Shown here: positions 50,504-58,876 of the stretch, one piece after another | Position numbering within the stretch: the first letter of the stretch is position 1 | Layout of the letters: every line of letters starts with the position of its first letter | NCBI GenBank assembly: GCA_963210315.1 | Contig: OY723310.1 | Location: forward strand, 806,001 to 870,000 | Length of the DNA stretch: 64,000 nucleotides | Reading direction: 5' to 3' | DNA from: Rhynchopus euleeides | Lineage: Eukaryota; Euglenozoa; Diplonemea; Diplonemida; Diplonemidae | Position numbers and translations under genes: made by a program | The notes under the pieces: generated by a model | The model's input: only the letters and a program-made list of their open reading frames with translations | Told to the model about the DNA's origin: nothing | The model's database searches: none

Positions 50504-53500
50504 GTATTGCAATTTGGGTTAGCGTGCTGGCATCGCAGCCTGGCCCCGAAGGACCATACCGTGAGGAACCGGGCCCGCTATCCTACTCTTGCTCTACGTG
50601 ACACCACACGGTTTCGCTCTCCTCCTCGTTGCGCTGTAAAGGAGGGGGGACACACATACACTGGATGCCGGAGATTGCGCCTGCTGGTACTGAGGCGCAA
50701 TCTTCGCGACGACGCGTTGAAAAGAGCGCGGAATAGCCGCCGAACGAAAGATGGTGGGAGAGGGGATGCAGCGGGTGCGCTTCGGAACCGCACGCAACAC
50801 CTGCTTCTGGAGGAAACGAGAACGAGAAGGACGGACAGCACGTGTCTTGCGCTCCAAGAAGCGCAAGGCCTGTGAGGCCCGTGGGAAAGGGGAAGGCACG
50901 CCTGATCTAGCTGTGCTGATGATCGTGCGGGAGGAAGGAAAACCTGCTCTGTTGTTATGAAACGAGCATCGCTCCAGGGCAGATTCGTCTGCCTCCCGCA
51001 TGTGCGCTACACGTTTCTGCGCGCGGGGAACCGAGGACTCAGAAGGGGAGGAAGGGGAGAAAGGAAGTCGACGCCCCACGTAAGGGCTCGGCGACGTGCA
51101 CTCGTGGGAGAGCGTGTCGCCCCCCTGGTGAGACGGCGTTTCTGCCTGCCAGTCGGGAAGAGAGGGGGTTGCAGTGTCTAAAGGCACTAGGGGCTCCTGA
51201 CATGGAGAGGGTGGTGGGGGTGACACAGTGTCTGATGGGGGACTAAGCCGAGTGTCGACGGGCTGAAAGCCCGGCGAGTCATCCACAACAAGGGAGGGTG
51301 CAGGCGAGAGAGGAAGGGGGGAAGCAAGTTCTGATGGGGACATGATACTATCCTCGTCAGGCCGAAGGCTTGACGCTGAAATCGGTGAACCAGGGGACAC
51401 GGGGGGTTGAGGTTCTACTCTTCTGTTGTTAAAGGAGCGTTGCCCCAGGGCAGATTCGCCTGTCTCCTGTATGGGTGCTACCCGCTTCTGCGCGCGGGGC
51501 ACCGAGGACTCAGAGGGGAGAGAGGGAGAGAAAGGAAGGCGGCGCCCCACGCAAGGGCTCGGAGATCTCCGTTGCGTGGCGCTCTCTGGGAGGGGCGGCG
51601 AGCCCGACTGCGGGGTCTGTAGCCCGTCCAGCAGGTCTGTGTGCAGCACGAGCTCCGGAGCCGGAGAGGGCGCCGGAGGCGGTGCTGTATCTGCTGGTGG
51701 AGCGAGACGAGCATCATCAGGCTGGGAGCCCGACGATTCATCCGCATCAAGCGTAACGTGCTCTGCACCCATCTTACGCGGGGTAGGGGAAGCAGGGGTA
51801 TTCATTCGAGGGGAAGGCGAGAAAAGAAAACCAGGGAATTTGCGTGGGGTCAACGCAGATGACTCCGCAGAAGAACCCAACTCGCCCTCACTGGGCTGAT
51901 CGTCGGGGCAGCGAAGAGCCAAATGCTCAATCACGCCCGGCCAAAGAAGAAGAAGAGACGCACACATGTCCCACTCTGGCTGTCGCACACACACTATCCC
52001 AGCCCCCCAGAGGGACGGGCCCTCGTCAGAGTGATCTAAACAAATGGCGGTGCGTTTCACGGCATCCTGCCCCATCGAGTCCTCGTCGGAGGCGTCCAGA
52101 ACGATGGCGGTGCGTTTCACCGCAGCCGCAGCCGTCGTGTCGCTATCCATCTCAGACGAGGGAGGGACTTCCTCGCTGGTGCAGCCCGCATCTGCAGCGT
52201 CGTCTCCATCATGCTCAGTGGCACCAGAGCTGCCCTCCTCTCCCTCGCTGTCAGAGTCGTCTTCGCAGCTGCTGCTGTCGTCATCCGTGCTCGCAACTTG
52301 GTCGACCCTGGGGGCGCGCCCATGGTGGCCGGCCGCGCAGCATGTCTTCACATTGGCGCAGGTGCCGCATCGCGTCATGTGGTGTGTCTCACAGCACATC
52401 ACCTTCAGGCCGTCCGCGTGGTGGTGGTGGACGCGGCAACACGCAGCTATCGTCAGTGCGTAATTCCGCTTGGCAGTATCGCACTCGTCGCATTTCGGTT
52501 TCAAATGCGCGTTGCACACTTTCCGGGGGCCCAGAGACGTGCTCGCGAGCGACCGCGGCACTGGTACGGGTATAGCGCTGCGCGGCGGGGGCGGGCGTGG
52601 CCCATCCCATTGTGAGGCTCGCGTGGTCCGGGGGATCCCAGTGTAGTCTGGGAACACGTTTGTTCCCCACCTCACGATATTGCCGTCTGCATCGACGCCT
52701 GCGGCCGCACATGCCTGTTCTGCACTCGCCTCTAACGCCGCGATCGTCTCTGCGCCACCTGCGAACACGGGCCGGGGTGTCATCCCGCCCCAGACCTCTC
52801 CAGCGCCTACCGAGCAGAGGGAGCCGACCCGGTCCTCGCGTCGCGCAGGCCACGGGGTAGGAAGGCTTAGCTGGTCGCATAGCCTCTTCAGGCAGCCCAT
52901 CATCGTCCAGAGGAGGTTGCCACGCTCGGCCATCGCGGGGTTGGAGGTTCGTGCCGAGCGCTCCGAGGGCTGTAACGCCTTCCCTGTGAAGATTTCGAAG
53001 TCAAGGGCGAGCTCGATGTTCGACACCGTGCCTTGCTTCGTCCATTGGAGCGCTGCGAGCCACGCAAGTATCGCCCTGAGAGACGCAGCGCTATACGGCC
53101 ACAGCCGCGCTGCTGGCTTCTCTGGGATACTGGATACGTCGAAGTCAAAAGCCTCTGCCGGCCAGGAGAGAGCAGCCGTCCAGGGGTGCACGAGGGGTCC
53201 AGCGCGCCGCATCTTCGCCTCGAGCTCCCACCGCTTCAGCACGATGCGCCCCATCAGCGTGTGCAGCAAGGTCTCGTCTACCTGGAATCCCTCTGGCACC
53301 ACGCCGTATCTCGCAAGGCACGGGGGCCACCCTGAGCGGTCCAGCTGCAGCAGGGGTTCGTACTGAGGTTGAGACCTGACGGAGTCAAACGCACTGCATG
53401 CCCACCAAAGGTGATCGGGCGTGTCACTGTCCGCACCATCGCAGTGTACACACAGCTTGGGGTCCCGTACGTCTGCCTCTTCAGCCGCCGGATCGGACAC

Positions 53501-54163
53501 GATATCCCAGTCGAAGGAATCCCGAGAACCGAGCAGATCGGCGTCTCCCTGCTCCTCGTCCTCCTCCTCTTCGTACTCGCACTCCTCCTCTTCCTCAGCT
53601 TCTTCATCCTCTTCGTCCCCTTCCATAGCCGCGTCAGCAGCCGGTGAGGGAGATGGGGCATGGGATGAGGAGTCCGACGTCTCGTCTGTCTTCGCACGTC
53701 TGCCACCAGAGACGTAGGCGCCGTTGCGCCCCCATCGTGTCGCGAAGAAGACACCACCAGCAAGCACCACCGTCAGCGCCCGCGAGAGGTTCCCGTCCTT
53801 CGTCTCCAGGCGGAGCGCGTTCGTCCTGTCGTAGTCCACACCGTTTTCGATCCCCGAGAAGGAAGGACGGTGCTTCGCCAGCGCCTTCCAGCCCTGCCGC
53901 CGCAGATTGTCGCGCAGCGCATGGTTCCGGGAGGACCGTGGTTCACCAGCGAGGCACATATCCCCGATGGCACAGTCACGGATGTCGTCGCCCCACTCTA
54001 GTCCAGCAGCAGGGAGGGCGACCGAGATCGCGATGCCCACAGGGCCGAGGGCGTCAGCAGAGGACAGGGTCGGGTGTTCCTCGTACAGCACAGCGATTCG
54101 GTTCATCCTGTCCACCATGTGTGGGATGCGCACACACGTGTCGAAGAGATTGCACAGGATCCG
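50504..54163 (-). mobile_element. LINE family 1, longest copy (5'-truncated)
   Basis: Minus-strand element whose 3' end (GTATTGCAATTTGGGTTAGC in plus view) is identical to that of the copies at 31,639 and 35,162, and whose 5' cut at 54,163 abuts a CAAACTTGCGCAAATTTTCG array. It lacks the endonuclease and reverse transcriptase domains and retains only the region downstream of the RT. Confidence 0.85.
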
Positions 54164-54217
54164 GACAAACTTGCGCAAATTTTCGCAAATTTCGCAAATT
54201 TTCGCAAACGTGCACAA
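50594..54217 (-). CDS. C-terminal part of LINE polyprotein (post-RT, zinc-binding, Cys/His-rich)
   Basis: Open for 1,207 codons. Residues 1-18 are translated from the tandem array, so the true protein is truncated at its N-terminus. About 20-170 resembles the region after the reverse transcriptase in protist LINEs (SGIENGVDYDRT, then LAGGVFFATRWGRNGAYVSG). An acidic linker (180-250) precedes a CCHC-like motif at 256-283 (CVHCDGADSDTPDHLWWAC), then PPCLARYGVVPEGF, HPWTAALSWPAE and IELALDFEIFTG, all typical of LINE C-termini. Residues 568-633 form a Cys/His-rich domain (CNAHLKPKCDECD, then AACCRVHHHHADG and MTRCGTCANVKTCCAAGHH). The remaining 570 residues are Pro/Ser/acidic with repeated modules (VGRRLPFSPS and SPSELA), ending PCGVT. 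The uninterrupted frame suggests recent insertion or selection. Confidence 0.75.
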   Translation of the reverse strand: MCTFAKICEICENLRKFVRILCNLFDTCVRIPHMVDRMNRIAVLYEEHPTLSSADALGPVGIAISVALPAAGLEWGDDIRDCAIGDMCLAGEPRSSRNHALRDNLRRQGWKALAKHRPSFSGIENGVDYDRTNALRLETKDGNLSRALTVVLAGGVFFATRWGRNGAYVSGGRRAKTDETSDSSSHAPSPSPAADAAMEGDEEDEEAEEEEECEYEEEEDEEQGDADLLGSRDSFDWDIVSDPAAEEADVRDPKLCVHCDGADSDTPDHLWWACSAFDSVRSQPQYEPLLQLDRSGWPPCLARYGVVPEGFQVDETLLHTLMGRIVLKRWELEAKMRRAGPLVHPWTAALSWPAEAFDFDVSSIPEKPAARLWPYSAASLRAILAWLAALQWTKQGTVSNIELALDFEIFTGKALQPSERSARTSNPAMAERGNLLWTMMGCLKRLCDQLSLPTPWPARREDRVGSLCSVGAGEVWGGMTPRPVFAGGAETIAALEASAEQACAAAGVDADGNIVRWGTNVFPDYTGIPRTTRASQWDGPRPPPPRSAIPVPVPRSLASTSLGPRKVCNAHLKPKCDECDTAKRNYALTIAACCRVHHHHADGLKVMCCETHHMTRCGTCANVKTCCAAGHHGRAPRVDQVASTDDDSSSCEDDSDSEGEEGSSGATEHDGDDAADAGCTSEEVPPSSEMDSDTTAAAAVKRTAIVLDASDEDSMGQDAVKRTAICLDHSDEGPSLWGAGIVCVRQPEWDMCASLLLLWPGVIEHLALRCPDDQPSEGELGSSAESSALTPRKFPGFLFSPSPRMNTPASPTPRKMGAEHVTLDADESSGSQPDDARLAPPADTAPPPAPSPAPELVLHTDLLDGLQTPQSGSPPLPESATQRRSPSPCVGRRLPFSPSLPSESSVPRAQKRVAPIQETGESALGQRSFNNRRVEPQPPVSPGSPISASSLRPDEDSIMSPSELASPLPLSPAPSLVVDDSPGFQPVDTRLSPPSDTVSPPPPSPCQEPLVPLDTATPSLPDWQAETPSHQGGDTLSHECTSPSPYVGRRLPFSPSSPSESSVPRAQKRVAHMREADESALERCSFHNNRAGFPSSRTIISTARSGVPSPFPRASQALRFLERKTRAVRPSRSRFLQKQVLRAVPKRTRCIPSPTIFRSAAIPRSFQRVVAKIAPQYQQAQSPASSVCVSPLLYSATRRRAKPCGVT

Positions 54218-54310
54218 AAACTCACACTAAACGTTTGTGAATTTTTGTAAATTTTTGTGGACTCTCTGTGAATTTTTGTGAATTTTTGCGCATTTTTGTG
54301 AATTTTTGCT
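54164..54310. repeat. (CAAACTTTCA)/(GAATTTTTGT) array
   Basis: The orientation flips at AACTCACACTAAACGTTTGT, exactly as at 36,560-36,652. Confidence 0.8.
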
Positions 54311-54388
54311 GATAGCGTATCAGTTCTCGTGCGTCGTCTTTCGTAGACGTTCTGTACGATGCGGATCCGCTAATCCAACATAGCAAAC
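54311..54388 (+). mobile_element. LINE family 2, 3' stub
   Basis: GATAGCGTATCAGTTCTCGT through TCCGCTAATCCAACATAGCA, then GAATTTTTGCGCATTTTTGT. It is nearly identical to 33,954-34,031. Confidence 0.8.
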
Positions 54389-54477
54389 GAATTTTTGCGC
54401 ATTTTTGTGAATTTTTGCTGCATATGCGAATTTCAACAGGCCTGACAGCCCCAAAACCCCACCAGAAAACAGCCAAC

Positions 54478-54555
54478 TTGGGCGAGGGTGGACGAGGGTG
54501 GGCGAAAGTGGGTGATCGACGGTGGTCGACGGTGGGCGAGGGTGGTGCGAGTGCT
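54478..54555 (+). repeat. (GTGGGCGAG) array
   Basis: GGGCGAGGGTGGACGAGGGT, GGGCGAAAGTGGGTGATCG and similar. Confidence 0.7.
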
Positions 54556-54584
54556 AGGCGACCCAAAAAGGCGGCTTGTTGTAG

Positions 54585-54700
54585 GTCACTAACCAAGGTA
54601 AAAAAGGACAAACAAAATCGCACAAAATCAGGGCAAAAAACCCACACCCCACCCCCATATTTCGTACTTCGCTCGTAGTCAAAACCCCCCTTTTCTGCTA
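54585..54700 (+). repeat. 110 bp direct repeat, copy 1
   Basis: CCAAGGTAAAAAAGGACAAA to TTCGTACTTCGCTCGTAGTC. A second copy is at 56,647-56,755. Confidence 0.75.
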
Positions 54701-54939
54701 CACCACAGCCCTTGGGTGTCGGTTTTATGTACCCTTTTGGGGCTCTTGGGGAACCTGAGTTGTGGTTCTTCAGCCACCAGGGGGGATACGCCGCGATTGA
54801 CATCCTCCAGCTTCGGAAGCTTTGATTTTCCATGACTTTTCCTCTCTATGGTAACTTCCGGGTTAGTTGGCGGGGGAAGACCTTTCGTTCTCGATGAGTC
54901 CATGCCGAAATGCTGAAGGTATATCCTTCCGCAAGGAAT

Positions 54940-55640
54940 TCATCCAGTGCGCGCGTGTCCATGACCGGGCTATCGACGGACGGGGCCGCTGGGAGCTGAC
55001 GGCGCAGCTGGGTCTGGCGTTCGACGCGGGGAAGGTGCGGCCGACCCGGCCGTGTGCATTGTGGACTCGCTGCAGGGGGCGCTGACGGGGCTGTCCGGGA
55101 TGATCGGTCACGACAACGTGATCGGGACAATCGACCCCATCAACAGTCCGGGCGGGCTGCTGACGTCCCTGTCAGGGCTGGACCGGTACCTGTCGTTTGC
55201 GGCGAAGGTGGGGCTGCAGGTGGAGGCGGGGTTGGACATCAAGCCGCTGATCGACAGGACCGAGCGGCCGAAGCTGTTCCTGCGTGTCACGCAGTTCTTC
55301 GAGATCGGGGCGAACGTGACGGACGTTGTGGTGCCGATATACTTCGAGCCCAAGTTCAACCTTTCGTCCGTTGTAAACGGGGAGATCGTCTTCACTGCTG
55401 CGGCCAGGAACGTGACTGCGGCCAACCCGGCCGTGCTGCTGGACGGGTGTTGCTGACGGTGGCGCCGCTGACGGGTCGATCGCCCTCGGGGGCAGCATCG
55501 GCTGTGAGGTGCAGCTGTCGGGCAGCCCGCTGCCGGGGGCGCCGTACCTGGGGGTGGAGGACCTGGCGCTGTTCGACTCGGCCGCCCCGAAGTATGGCTG
55601 CCTGGCTAACCACTCCTTCAGCACAACCTGGCCCAAGGGG
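54940..55640 (+). pseudogene. Conserved-looking protein remnant, unknown family
   Basis: Protein-like sequence passes through three frames. GRWELTAQLGLAFDAGKV comes first, then (from 55,052) CIVDSLQGALTGLSGMIGHD, DRYLSFAAKVGLQVEAGLDI, LFLRVTQFFEIGANVTDVVV and GEIVFTAAARNVTAANPAVL, stopping at 55,455. A third frame follows with DGSIALGGSIGCEVQLSGSP, YLGVEDLALFDSAAPKYGCL and ANHSFSTTW. NVT and NHS sites and the beta-rich pattern suggest an extracellular or surface protein. Two frame changes indicate a pseudogene. The last 60 codons also appear at 44,783, as the start of the 1.1 kb duplication. Confidence 0.45.
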
Positions 55641-56646
55641 GGTACGATCGGGTGAAGTTGCGGGCCTCTGTGGAAGCGCAGAGTTTGACCCATTGGAGGG
55701 TATTCGGCGCTTTCGGCATCGCCCTTGGATGTAATGGAAAGAGTGCGGCACAGGGTACATGACGGTTTGAAACAAGCCTGCACTGAGAGGACGGTGGTGC
55801 GAAGGGATGGCGATCAGCGAGTGTACATCTTTCCGATATTCCGCTATTAGTATCGAGGGGACCATGTCGAAATACATCCCCAGGTCCAGGTTGCAGTGAT
55901 TCCCACGACGGCGTTGAGGGGCATGCTGCGAACGTGGCAGACCAAAAGGATGCTGTCAGCAGAAGATGGAAGACTTCACTGATCTCCTTTGCGAGCCGCT
56001 GTCTGAAGGAAACAAAGCGCATGGGCGACGAGATCAACCCAGGGGGAAACACCCACCCCCCCTGTTTCTAGAAGGGACGTACTGTCTTGCGCAATGCGGC
56101 AGCTGTGGGAAGGACTGTCGTCAGGGGTGCCGTGGACCAGGATTTCTGCGTGCCTGTTCGAGCTGTACTCCGTGAATATCGGGTGGTACGAGCAACGGGT
56201 GCTTCTACAACAAGATGCGTTGTGCCTCTACCGCACGGAAGCTGCCTGGGGGCCCGTTCGTTCCACGACCTGGGCCCCGCCAAGGACAAGCTGACAGACA
56301 CGTGAAGAGAACTGCTTCCGGCGATACTGCATAAAGTGAGATACCCCTCTGCGGGGGCGGACTGGTTGAAGGTGTTGGTTGAATGTTCGGCGACTGGTCG
56401 TCACTCACGGTGGAACTGAAGGAAGAAGCACGTGTATGCTGTGACACTCATGCAAGGACGTCCTGCTGCCGGGCTGCGTCTCTCGTGGCGACAAACAGGG
56501 CAACAGTGATAACCACTGCTGAGTGCGACGGCACGTCCCCCACAGCGTCTACTTCCCGCCCCACACACAGCATGCACCGCGTTTCCACATTCCCTCCCAC
56601 TGGAATACCAGGCAGCATCACAGAGCCATTTCCAAGGGGGAAACGG
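55551..56646 (+). repeat. 1.1 kb direct duplication, copy 2
   Basis: See 44,783-45,878. Here it continues upstream into the rest of the coding remnant (from 54,940) and ends at GGGGGAAACGG, followed by the 110 bp repeat. Confidence 0.9.
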
Positions 56647-56755
56647 TTGCTCACCAAGGTAAAAAGGGCAAACAAAACCGCACATATCAGGGCAAAAAAC
56701 CGCACTTCGCCCCCATATTTCGTACTTCGTTCGTAGTCAAAACCCTCCCTTTCTG
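56647..56755 (+). repeat. 110 bp direct repeat, copy 2
   Basis: CCAAGGTAAAAAGGGCAAAC to TTCGTACTTCGTTCGTAGTC. Confidence 0.75.
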
Positions 56756-56795
56756 ATACACCATGGGGGGTCCTGAGCTGAAACAAGCCGCCTCT

Positions 56796-56885
56796 GGGCG
56801 AGGCTGGGCGAGCGTGGGCGGACGCGGGCGAGGGCGCACGAGGACCGACGGTGTGCGAGGGTGGGCGAGCGTGGGCGGGTGGTGG
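56796..56885 (+). repeat. (GTGGGCGAG) array
   Basis: GGGCGAGGCTGGGCGAGCGT and neighbours. Confidence 0.75.
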
Positions 56886-56889
56886 GTTG

Positions 56890-57410
56890 TTGTTCCAACC
56901 TGTGTTCCCGCGGTAGGTTCGCCGCTCGCTCTTCATTTTCCCCTTCCATTGCACTTCTCGGAATCCGTGTGGATCGTAGTGGGGTCATTTTGTGTGTGGT
57001 GTAAGTGCCAAACTTCACCCATGAAGTACGGGTCTGGTTCAGGCACTTTTGCAGGTAAAAGGTGACGAGGAGGCAGCTCGCTGCCCCACCCCACCCACCT
57101 ACCCAGCGGGACCCCCCTCACGGATTATCCAAAACCCCGTTCTTTTGAACGTTTGGGATCTGTGCGGATCGTGGTGGGGTCATTTTGACCATGGGGTGCC
57201 TGTCACCACCACTGACTGGGGATCACCATATGGGCCCAAATCCTGCAGAGTTGCGTTGCGTCAACGTTGCGACGTCTGCCTCCAGACCCACCAGTGCTGC
57301 CGCGGTTTGGTGGGCTCGATGGGTATACTTCGATTGGTTGGATTGGCTGTGGCTGGTCCAGGAGGAAGTGGTGGGACAGAAGAGGGCGTAATGCCCAAGT
57401 ACAGTACAAA
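56890..57410 (+). repeat. GGATCGTAGTGGGGTCA dispersed repeat, copy 4
   Basis: Nearly identical to 49,870-50,360, including the CAGTGCTGCCGCGGTTTGG insertion absent from 42,080. Confidence 0.85.
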
Positions 57411-57432
57411 CCCCACCAGAAAACAGCCAACT

Positions 57433-57560
57433 TGGGCGAGGGTGGACGAGGGTGGGCGAAGGTGGGCGAGCGTGGTTCCCGACCCCTCGGGGGTTCGAAA
57501 CACCGTTCTTTGGGAATATTTGGGATTTGTGCGGATCGTGGTGGGGTCATTTGTGGGTGT
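57433..57560 (+). repeat. (GTGGGCGAG) array and diverged dispersed repeat, copy 5
   Basis: GGGCGAGGGTGGACGAGGGT array, then CGAAACACCGTTCTTTGGG and GTGCGGATCGTGGTGGGGTC. Confidence 0.7.
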
Positions 57561-57569
57561 GCCAGGTCT

Positions 57570-58639
57570 CATCCATGAAATGGGTGTCTGGTTCCGGGCT
57601 AGGTGACGGGAGCTGACCCCACTCACCCTACCCACCCTCAACCCTCTCTACTCCAGCCGCCAGCCTAGGCTCAGGCATCAGGGAGAGTGCCACACGCCAC
57701 CCCTGAAATGTGGGTTGCTTCTGGTTCTAATGCGTGTGTGGCCAACACTGCCTCTCTGGCGCACCGTGTAGGTTACGTCTGGTTGTCAACCGGTCTTGGC
57801 CTAGGTGCCATGCGACCGTATTGCAGCCAATCTACCACAGGCTGTTCTCCAGCACCTGGCACGCCTGGAATGGACGATACAAACGCCCACCATGCGCACG
57901 GACCTGTCTGTGACTCTACAACAAGGAACCACGGGTGGGGCGTGTGTCTCACCCCGGAGGGCGGCCTCAAGGAGTAACCTGCCTGACCTGCGGGGCTCCG
58001 CTGGACCAGCTACCAGGCGGAGCTTGGTTGCCATCCTCACCGACACAGCAGGCAAGGGGGTCTGCTGAGTGGTGTCATCTGGAGGCCCCTGAGCCCGTGC
58101 AGGATCGGAGAGACGCGAAGGCCTCACCCGCCTGAGGAAGACCACCACCCACCTCCTTCGGACAGACTACCAAACCTTGTCGATGACCACAGCAGCCCGG
58201 ACACAGACCAGTACGCGTACCCTGCCTGCAGCGCCGGGGTCTCCCTGAAGCATCTCTTTCTCGCCACGGCCCAAGCCGGCACCCCGCTACCTGGCTGCGG
58301 CAGGAGGATTGCCTGCTCGTGCCCCCCCCACAGATGCCTACAAGGCTCTAATTTCTGCGGCTGAAAGGGGGCTGAAGTACTTCGGGCTTGCAGTGTTCTT
58401 CAATCCCAACCAAGTCTTACCGAAGCTGGGAGGGGTCGGGAATCGGAACGTATGTCGGCCGGTGGGATGCGCCTTTGGGAAGGGAATGGCCTCACCCAAA
58501 ATGCTGAAAATCTTTGGGCCGCTGAAATTCGAGCCTGACTGCGGGCGGCCATGCCATCCAACAAAGGAAAAGGACCACTGCCACCCCGGCGCGCGGCCCC
58601 GCGCCGCGACGCCCTGTACAACAGCCAGTAGCACCCGGG
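57570..58639. other. No supported gene; possible LINE 5' part
   Basis: Lies directly upstream of an endonuclease-like start and may be the 5' untranslated region or first frame of a LINE, but no RNA-binding or zinc-knuckle motif is visible. Confidence 0.35.
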
Positions 58640-58785
58640 ATGATCAGGATTGCAACAGCCAACGTCACGTCGCTGCCGACTCACCTATATGATGTGGCGG
58701 ACCTGAAGGCGGACGTCGTGGCCTGCAGGAGACGCGTGTCCCGACCTACCTGGTCCCGCTTGGCATACGAATTGTGCCTCCAAGT
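58640..58785 (+). pseudogene. LINE apurinic-endonuclease-like N-terminus, interrupted
   Basis: IATANVTSLPTHLYDVADLK followed by ADVVAC matches the start of endonuclease/exonuclease/phosphatase domains of LINEs (xxATxNVxSLxxH, then ADVVxxQET). The expected QETR continues after adding one base at about 58,730 (QETRVPTYLVPLGIRIVPPS in the next frame), so there is a 1-nt deletion. A roughly 91 bp inverted-repeat element interrupts it at 58,786. The remaining catalytic boxes were not found. Confidence 0.55.
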
Positions 58786-58876
58786 GTACACGGTGGATAA
58801 CCCTTTCTGGGAGTCTCAAGAGTCTATACTCCCGCTAGCAGGAGTCTACTTTCCAGGTGGGGAGTCCACCGTGTAC
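58786..58876. mobile_element. ~91 bp MITE of the CGGTGGACTCC family
   Basis: Ends GTACACGGTGGA and TCCACCGTGTAC are inverted. The inside has GAGTCTATACTCCCGCTAGC, the palindrome found in the 14,253 element. It has inserted in the endonuclease remnant. Confidence 0.65.
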
